This document shows positions 30,522 through 36,661 of a DNA stretch of 36,661 nt, piece by piece. The stretch spans positions 1-36,661 of the forward strand of contig DVDU01000001.1 in NCBI GenBank assembly GCA_015296065.1. Direction: 5' to 3'. The notes under the pieces are model-generated. The model ran no database searches. It saw nothing but the letters and a program-made list of their open reading frames with translations, and was not told the DNA's origin. Origin of the DNA: Oscillatoriaceae cyanobacterium M33_DOE_052. GTDB taxonomy: Bacteria; Cyanobacteriota; Cyanobacteriia; Cyanobacteriales; Laspinemataceae. How positions within the stretch are numbered: position 1 is the first letter of the stretch; the number at the start of each line of letters is the position of its first letter. The translations under genes and the position numbers were made by a program.

Positions 30522-33431
30522 TCAAATAAAGTCGCTGCTATTGAGCTGGAAAGCCCGCACCTCTGGGAGAATAGCTATGGTATCCTGCCCGAGCAAAATC
30601 ATCGAGTCAGTGGGTTGCTCTGGTGGGGTGTCCGGGTCAGCACCGGGGTCTGGGGGTACGGGAATAGGGACGATGCGGATTTGACTTAAGGTGAGACCGC
30701 CTGCCAGACGAATCCGATCGCTCCCATCCTCAAAATCAGTAATCAACTCCGTGCCATTACCCGTTTGCAACTCAAACACATCCCGTCCATCACCACCAGT
30801 GAGGACATCATTACCCGCACCGCCGGAGATAGTATCGCTACCCTCAGCACCGATAATCGTATCTTCCCCCACACCACCCAAGAGGAAGTCACCACCAGCG
30901 CCGCCATCAAGGAAATCATTACCTTCAGAGCCACTGATTTGGTCGGCATCTTCGCCGCCTTCCAGGGTATCGTTGCCAGCTTCGCCAGAGAGGATATCGG
31001 CACCAGCACTGCCAGAGAGGATATCATTACCCTCCCCACCCCGCACCTGGTCGGCACCAGCGCCGCCATCAATGGTATCGCTACCGCCGCCACCGACGAC
31101 AATATCATCCTCCGTGCCACCGTTGAGGCCGTCGTTACCTTCGCCGCCGTCGATTTCATCTTCACCGGCGCCACCGTCGAGAAAATCGTTGCCAGCTTCA
31201 CCGACTAAAATATCGTCTTCCGTGCCGCCGTCGAGAGTGTCATTACCAGTACCGGCACTGAGCTGGTCTTCTCCAGCACCGCCTTGGAGCTGGTCATCAC
31301 CATCATTACCCGTGAGGATGTCGTTGCCTTCGCCACCATTAAGCTCGTCATTGCCAACACCGCCGATGAGATTATCATCGCCAGCATCACCATTCAGGAT
31401 GTCGTCACCTTCGCCACCATCGAGCAAGTCATCGCGACTTCCCCCCGAGAGACTGTCGCTGCCAAGTTGACCACGCAAAGTATCACTACCAGCACCACCA
31501 TCGAGGACATCATCCTCCGTGCCACCTTCGAGACTGTCGCTACCGTCACCGCCAGCCAGGGAGTCCTCCCCAGCAGCTCCCAATAGTTGATCATTGCCAT
31601 CACCGCCTTCGAGGACATCTCTGCCATCGCCGCCGTCGAGCAAGTCGGCGCCAGCTTCACCTTGGAGGGTGTCATTGCCGTTATTGCCAAAGAGCAAATC
31701 ATCCTCGGTGCCGCCAACGATTAAATCATCTCCCAAACCGCCTTCGATACTGTCGCTGTCAGCATCACCGTTGAGAGTATCATTGCCAACCTCGCCTAAT
31801 AAAGTATCGTTGCCTTTACCGCCGTTGAGCAAGTCGTCATCATTACCGCCGTTGAGGAAATCTTGGTCTTGGTTGCCGGAGAGGGTATCGTTGCCAGATT
31901 CGCCAAACAGCAGGTCATTACCAGCACCGCCATAGATTTCGTCGTCGTCGTCGCCGCCGAATACCCGATCGCTCCCCAAGTCGCCAAACATGGTATCTAG
32001 GCCACCATTGCCAAAGAGCAAATCATCATCTTTGCCGCCGAAAAGCTGGTCATTACCATTCCCGGCTGTGAGGCGATCGTTCCCCCGGTTGCCCACCAGG
32101 ATATTATCCCCATCCTCATCAGTAATCACGTCATCATCATCACCGCCGAAAAGCTGGTCATTCCCGGTGCCGCCATCGATCGTATCAGTACCCAAATCCC
32201 CCAAGATAATGTCATCACCATCGTCTCCCAGGAGACTATCACCATCTTGGCCACCAAAAATCAAATCTATCCCAGCACCACCAAGGATGACATCACTGCC
32301 CGCATTTCCCAGCAGCGTATCGTTACCCAACAGAGGATCGCTCTCAGAGCCGCCTAATAAAATATCATTATCAGCCCCACCTTGGAGGTAGTCGTTACCT
32401 TCCCCCCCATCGATGGTATCCGCTCCGGCTTCCGACACCAGGAAATCATCACCTTTACCACCGGATAAAGAATCCGCACCATTACCACTAGAGACGATAT
32501 CATTGCCATCACCCCCATTGATAGTGTTATTCCCTTCCCCAGCGATGAGCGTATCGTCACCTTCGCCACCGTCAAAGAAATCGCTACCAGTTCCTGCTTG
32601 GAGGAAATCATTTTCCGTGCCACCGCTTAGCACATTATCCCCATCACCACCAAAAAGCTGGTCGTTACCTTCTTCACCAGTCAGGGTATCATTGCCCACC
32701 TCTCCCAAGAAGGGATCGTCTCCCAAGAGGGTATCGTCTCCCTTACCCCCAATCAAAGAATCTCCATCATTGCCACCAAAGAGCAAATCCGCGTCCAGAC
32801 CGCCAAATACGGTATCAGCGCCATTTTCCCCTCTAGCGATATCATTGCCGGGGCCACCTTGGAGGATATCATTAGCATTACTCCCCAGCAAACTGTCATT
32901 ACCGCCATTGCCGAAGAAAGTATCGTTTTCCAGACCACCAAGGATAGTATCGTCTGCCTCAGAACCTTGGAAAATGTTGCCAATGTTGAAAACGCCACTA
33001 ATTATCCCAGCCACAGGAGCGCGAGTCCCCGTTACCAGAGTCCAGTAGTGGCTGGCATTAAAATTGCCCGTGTCGTTTTCTTGGAAGAAATAGCCTACCC
33101 CAATATGCAGCACGTCCGGTTTGAACAAGTTGGCCGCATCGCCTGGGTCGCTGAGCCAATTGTTAACGACTTCCCGGGGGGTGGGAGAACCAGCAGCGAT
33201 ACTTTCCTCAAAAGTGGCCGCCACATAACCAGTTGCCCGGAGCCGACTGGCGGCAGTGGAGCCATTAGAGCCGATATGACTGAAAAAGTCATTTTCCGCC
33301 ATATCCTGACTGTGGGTCTGGGCAGTGAAGATTAGATGGGAATCAGCCGCCAGCGGCAGTAAGCCGACTTTGACCCTTTCCTCGTTGACGAGGGTGATAA
33401 CTTGATTAATAAATTCGTTGTTAGTCGCCAT
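30522..33431 (-). CDS. CAP-domain protein with long RTX calcium-binding repeat region
   Basis: 969 residues. Residues about 1-145 are a CAP/SCP domain: FINQVITLVNEERVKVGLLPL, HSQDMAENDFFSHIG, HIGVGYFFQE and HYWTLVTG, with the two conserved histidines. From about residue 155 to 890 there are dozens of nonapeptide repeats (GGxGNDxLx type), expected to form a calcium-binding parallel beta-roll. The C-terminal 80 residues (VFELQTGNGTELITDFEDGSDRI...) look like the type I secretion end. There is no N-terminal signal peptide. The product should be exported by a type I system and fold outside the cell in calcium. Function of the CAP domain here is unknown; CAP proteins in bacteria are often linked to wall or lipid binding. 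No secretion genes are adjacent. Confidence 0.92.
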   Translation of the reverse strand: MATNNEFINQVITLVNEERVKVGLLPLAADSHLIFTAQTHSQDMAENDFFSHIGSNGSTAASRLRATGYVAATFEESIAAGSPTPREVVNNWLSDPGDAANLFKPDVLHIGVGYFFQENDTGNFNASHYWTLVTGTRAPVAGIISGVFNIGNIFQGSEADDTILGGLENDTFFGNGGNDSLLGSNANDILQGGPGNDIARGENGADTVFGGLDADLLFGGNDGDSLIGGKGDDTLLGDDPFLGEVGNDTLTGEEGNDQLFGGDGDNVLSGGTENDFLQAGTGSDFFDGGEGDDTLIAGEGNNTINGGDGNDIVSSGNGADSLSGGKGDDFLVSEAGADTIDGGEGNDYLQGGADNDILLGGSESDPLLGNDTLLGNAGSDVILGGAGIDLIFGGQDGDSLLGDDGDDIILGDLGTDTIDGGTGNDQLFGGDDDDVITDEDGDNILVGNRGNDRLTAGNGNDQLFGGKDDDLLFGNGGLDTMFGDLGSDRVFGGDDDDEIYGGAGNDLLFGESGNDTLSGNQDQDFLNGGNDDDLLNGGKGNDTLLGEVGNDTLNGDADSDSIEGGLGDDLIVGGTEDDLLFGNNGNDTLQGEAGADLLDGGDGRDVLEGGDGNDQLLGAAGEDSLAGGDGSDSLEGGTEDDVLDGGAGSDTLRGQLGSDSLSGGSRDDLLDGGEGDDILNGDAGDDNLIGGVGNDELNGGEGNDILTGNDGDDQLQGGAGEDQLSAGTGNDTLDGGTEDDILVGEAGNDFLDGGAGEDEIDGGEGNDGLNGGTEDDIVVGGGGSDTIDGGAGADQVRGGEGNDILSGSAGADILSGEAGNDTLEGGEDADQISGSEGNDFLDGGAGGDFLLGGVGEDTIIGAEGSDTISGGAGNDVLTGGDGRDVFELQTGNGTELITDFEDGSDRIRLAGGLTLSQIRIVPIPVPPDPGADPDTPPEQPTDSMILLGQDTIAILPEVRAFQLNSSDFI

Positions 33432-33611
33432 GATTTCTCGAATATGGGAAAAGCGGATGGGGGTAAACCACTTTGAGGCACAGACGGGACAAACGGCATC
33501 TGTGAGCCCTCCCTTAAAACAGGGGGGCAGGGGGGATGCTACACTAATCGGTTAATACTAGGGGCATCAGCATAACAGCCCCTGCCAGGAAACAGCCTGT
33601 GTGGGTGATGG

Positions 33612-36600
33612 ATGGTTCACATTAAGCGCCTAGAGCTGAAAAACTTCAAATCTTTTGGGGGCACCACGGTGATTCCGGTGCTGCCCGGTTTTACTGTGGT
33701 TTCTGGTCCCAATGGTTCTGGCAAATCCAATATTTTGGACGCGCTGCTGTTTTGTTTGGGGATTTCCACTTCCAAAGGGATGCGGGCCGAACGGTTGCCA
33801 GATTTGGTGAACCAGAATCAATCTAACCGCCGCACTACGGTAGAAGCTAGTGTGACGGTGACTTTCGATTTATCTGATTCTGAGCTGAAGCCCAAAGAAG
33901 AACCGGGGGATGGGCTGAAGCCAAAACCACAACCCTCAGAAGATGAGCTGAAGCCCAACTACGAACCGGGAGAGGCGCCGCCGGATGGGCTGAAGCCCAA
34001 CTACGAACCGGGGGAATGGAGTATTACCCGCCGGTTGCGGGTGACGCGCCAGGGAACTTATACTTCTACCTATTATATGAACGGGGAGCCCTGCACCCTG
34101 TTTGAACTCCACGATCGCCTCAACCAAATGCGAGTTTATCCCGAAGGTTACAATATCGTCCAGCAGGGGGATGTTACCAATATTATCTCGATGAACGCCA
34201 AAGAGCGGCGCCTGCTGATTGATGAACTGGCGGGGGTGGCGGCGTTCGATCGCAAGATTGCCCAGGCGAAAGAAAAGCTCGATGAAGTCAAAGAACGATC
34301 GGAACGTTCCCGCATCATCGAAACCGAGTTGATGCGAGACGCTTCTCGTCTCGCCAAAGACCGCACCAAAGCCCAAGCCTATCAAACCCTGCGCCAGGAA
34401 TTAGTAGAGAAACAACAGCTCTATACCATCCTGGAATACCACCAACTCCAGCAGCTCCAATCCCAACTGCTCACCCATCTAGAATCCGACCAATTTTTAG
34501 CTGATTCATATGAAAAACGCATTGTTGCCCTTAGTGGCGAGATTGGCAATGCCGTTATTCATCTAAGTGAGCTATCAGGGCAAGTAAAAGCATTGGGAGA
34601 AGATAGATTAATTGCCCTTCAATCCACCCTCGCCACCCAACAAGCGAACCTCGGCCAGCAAGAACTGCGGCTCCTAGAACTGCAAACCTCCGGGCGAGAA
34701 ATTGCTGGCACCATAGCACAAACCGAGAAACAAATCAAGGTTAATGAAGAAGATTTGGAATTGCTCAAATTAGAGCAGCATTTATGTGATGAAAAACTGG
34801 CGGGGCTGCATATTTCCAAACAAGATGCGGAAGTGGCTTTGGAGCGGTGCCGCCAAGAAGTAAACAAGATGGCAGCAGAGGCGGGAGCAACCTTAGAAAG
34901 ACAAACCCAGCTCCACCGGCAAATTGACCAGCTCCAATCAACCAGGGAAATTGCCAGTACAGATGTGGGACGGCTCGCCGAACGGATTTCCGCTTCGGCG
35001 GCAAAAATTGCATCCGATCGCCAATCTTTAGCCGCCACACAGACGCTCCGGGAAACTATTGATACCCAAATCCAAAGTAGCGAAACCGAAACCGCCACCG
35101 CCGATCGGCGCACCGTAGAACTAGAACAACTGGTGGCAGCGGCAGAAAACCAACGGCAAACCCAACAGCAAACCCACAAACGCCTTTTGGAAGAATTCCA
35201 GCAGAAACAGCGGCGTTTAGACCAGCTAGAAGCCAAAGCCCAAGCCATACAGGAAGCCACCGGCGGCGGCGCCACCAAAGTCGTGCTGCAAGCCAAGCTG
35301 CAAGGAGTTTTGGGCTTAGTCTCCCAACTGGGGCGGGTGCGCCCCGAATACCAGCTCGCCCTGGAAACCGCCGCTGGTTCCCGGTTGACAAATATTGTGG
35401 TCACGGATGATGCGGTAGCAGCAGCGGGGATAGAATTGCTGAAGCAAAAACGGGCAGGGCGCGCCACTTTCCTGCCTTTGAATAAAATTAAACCGCCGCA
35501 GTTTACTGTTAATGACAACCTGAAAAAACTGCCCGGTTTTATCGATTATGCCGTCAACCTCATCGAATGTGCCCCGGAGTTCCGCGATTTATTCACCTAC
35601 GTTTTCGGCAGCACTTTGGTGTTTGAAAACCTGGAAACTGCCCGCCAGCTATTAGGGAAAATTAGAATCGTCACCCTAGAAGGGGATATCCTGGAAACTG
35701 CCGGAGCGATGACGGGGGGCAGTTTTTCCCCAGGTGGGCGGCTGCATTTTGGCACGGCGGATGCGGCGGAGTCGGCAGAGCTAGAGGAGCTGAAATCCCG
35801 GTTGTATGAGCTGCAGGGGATGCTCGACGGCTTGGCTATGGCCATAGAGCAATTATCAGCGGCGCTGGTGAAGGATTCTAAGTCCTTGATGGAGGTGAAA
35901 CAACTTGCCAGCGCTCTGCATTTGCAGCAGGAACAGCGGCGCCAGGAACGATCGAGACTGGTGGCGCTGTTGCAGACGACGGCGGAAGCGATCGTCAAGA
36001 ATGAATCAGAATTGCGCGACAGTCAAGCGCAACTACAGGCACAGGAAGCCAACATCCTCGCTCTTGATGCCCAGCTCAACCAGCTCCGCTCCGAGTTGGC
36101 TGATCTGGAGGCATCGGGAAAAAACAGCCAGTGGCAATCACATATGGGAAAGCAACGGGAGTTAGAGGCTTTGAGTGCTTCATGGGATGGCGCGATCGGC
36201 GAAGCCAATTTGCGCCGCCAAAACCTCATTTCCAATCAGGAGCGCTGCCAGGACAAAATTCGCGAAGGACGGCGGCGGATCGAAGAACTGCATCTGCAGC
36301 AATTATCCACCAAAGAGGCAGCCGCTCGGATTGCAGAACTCAAAGAAGTAGCCGCCGAAGAGATAGAAACCACGAAAGCCGCACTACAGGAGGTAGAAGG
36401 ACAGCTCAAAGAAGTCAAAGAGGCACGGGATGCTGCCGAAGCCAGCGAGCGCAGCCTGCGCCTAGAACGAGACAAACTGCAATTCCAGCTCCAAAAGCTG
36501 CAAGAAACCCAGCAACAGCGGCGGGAGCAATTGGCGGAACTTCAAGACAAGCTAACCGCCAAGCTCTCGGAGATGAGTGGATGGGGAGACCAGGAGACGG

Positions 36601-36661
36601 GGGGACCAGGAGACGGGGAGACGGGGAGTGTGGGGAGTGTGGGGAGTGTGGGGAGTGTGGG
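33612..36661 (+). CDS. smc: Chromosome segregation SMC protein (3' end beyond window)
   Basis: 1,016 residues are visible and the frame is open at the window edge. It starts MVHIKRLELKNFKSFGGTT, with Walker A GPNGSGKSN (residues 32-40), Q-loop NIVQQGDVTNIISM and a long coiled coil. The hinge follows at about 560-705 (GVLGLVSQLGRVRPEYQLALETAAGSRL ... TAGAMTGGSFSPGG), then the return coiled coil; the signature and Walker B motifs lie beyond the window. SMC with ScpAB condenses and organises the chromosome. Two oddities are in frame: a repeat-derived insertion of about 44 residues in the head (91-134) and a repeat-derived Gly/Ser/Val run at the right edge. The start is the first ATG, divergent from the CAP-RTX gene. 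Confidence 0.94.
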   Translation, partial: MVHIKRLELKNFKSFGGTTVIPVLPGFTVVSGPNGSGKSNILDALLFCLGISTSKGMRAERLPDLVNQNQSNRRTTVEASVTVTFDLSDSELKPKEEPGDGLKPKPQPSEDELKPNYEPGEAPPDGLKPNYEPGEWSITRRLRVTRQGTYTSTYYMNGEPCTLFELHDRLNQMRVYPEGYNIVQQGDVTNIISMNAKERRLLIDELAGVAAFDRKIAQAKEKLDEVKERSERSRIIETELMRDASRLAKDRTKAQAYQTLRQELVEKQQLYTILEYHQLQQLQSQLLTHLESDQFLADSYEKRIVALSGEIGNAVIHLSELSGQVKALGEDRLIALQSTLATQQANLGQQELRLLELQTSGREIAGTIAQTEKQIKVNEEDLELLKLEQHLCDEKLAGLHISKQDAEVALERCRQEVNKMAAEAGATLERQTQLHRQIDQLQSTREIASTDVGRLAERISASAAKIASDRQSLAATQTLRETIDTQIQSSETETATADRRTVELEQLVAAAENQRQTQQQTHKRLLEEFQQKQRRLDQLEAKAQAIQEATGGGATKVVLQAKLQGVLGLVSQLGRVRPEYQLALETAAGSRLTNIVVTDDAVAAAGIELLKQKRAGRATFLPLNKIKPPQFTVNDNLKKLPGFIDYAVNLIECAPEFRDLFTYVFGSTLVFENLETARQLLGKIRIVTLEGDILETAGAMTGGSFSPGGRLHFGTADAAESAELEELKSRLYELQGMLDGLAMAIEQLSAALVKDSKSLMEVKQLASALHLQQEQRRQERSRLVALLQTTAEAIVKNESELRDSQAQLQAQEANILALDAQLNQLRSELADLEASGKNSQWQSHMGKQRELEALSASWDGAIGEANLRRQNLISNQERCQDKIREGRRRIEELHLQQLSTKEAAARIAELKEVAAEEIETTKAALQEVEGQLKEVKEARDAAEASERSLRLERDKLQFQLQKLQETQQQRREQLAELQDKLTAKLSEMSGWGDQETGGPGDGETGSVGSVGSVGSV
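33882..34014 (+). repeat. Repeat-derived in-frame insertion in the smc head
   Basis: Four related units of GAGCTGAAGCCCAA(CTACGAACCGGG) occur at 33882, 33912, 33945 and 33987, the last two sharing 24 to 25 bases. They encode E/GLKPNYEPGE-type peptides between the strand TVTFDLSDS and the strand EWSITRRL, where other SMC proteins have a short loop. Confidence 0.75.
36579..36661 (+). repeat. G-rich minisatellite inside the smc coding frame
   Basis: GGATGGGGAGACCAGGAGACG sequence runs into four copies of GGGAGTGTG (9-base period). The frame stays open and encodes GSV repeats. The same type of sequence is intergenic at 5220-5460. Confidence 0.75.

Noticed and set aside
30691-33335. Long plus-strand open frames opposite the CAP-RTX gene
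   Set aside because: They arise from the repetitive GGxGND codons of the minus-strand gene; the translations are Ser/Pro-rich low-complexity strings with no domain.
34619-35518. 299-codon minus-strand frame opposite smc
   Set aside because: Ser/Cys/Trp-rich shadow of the coiled-coil coding strand.

Overview
This window looks like chromosomal DNA of a filamentous, non-heterocystous cyanobacterium (Oscillatoriales-like). The evidence is the many GCGATCGC (HIP1) sites, the dispersed AGAAACCCGGTTTCT repeats, several PEP-CTERM proteins, Uma2-type endonucleases, a vMAP/NB-ARC protein, a HetC/HetP pair and RTX proteins. The species cannot be fixed from the sequence alone.

Layout. 1-605 is the 3' end of a secreted RTX protein. 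827-5219 holds a sugar O-methyltransferase-like gene, a minus-strand glycosyltransferase plus sugar-binding lipoprotein pair, and a pentapeptide-repeat protein. 5598-6467 encodes a PEP-CTERM protein. 6597-15778 (all minus strand) is the most coherent unit: hetC-type peptidase-C39 ABC exporter, hlyD-type adaptor, hetP-family gene, three small peptides with double-glycine-type leaders, and a parvulin-type peptidyl-prolyl isomerase. It reads as a self-contained peptide maturation and export system with its own cargo. 16103-20409 is housekeeping metabolism: argD and, divergently, ppsA.

20500-29352 is an accessory region: a multiply broken MNT nucleotidyltransferase, an overlapping ATPase/TOPRIM-like pair that resembles anti-phage modules, three tandem PEP-CTERM genes, a structured non-coding stretch, a vMAP-NB-ARC protein, two Uma2 endonucleases, a PIN-domain toxin-antitoxin pair and a DUF2237 gene. 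A DNA methyltransferase (29557-30441) and a 969-residue CAP-RTX protein follow. The window ends inside smc, which carries two in-frame invasions of DNA repeats.

Links between parts. An inverted repeat, GCCA-N3-TGGC, lies about 41 bases upstream of a TATTCT-type -10 box at the first peptide gene and at the PEP-CTERM gene 5598-6467, and at the same distance from a weaker -10 at hetC. This suggests that one unidentified regulator controls exporter, cargo and a surface protein together. All functions are read from motifs and family knowledge; no database search was possible.
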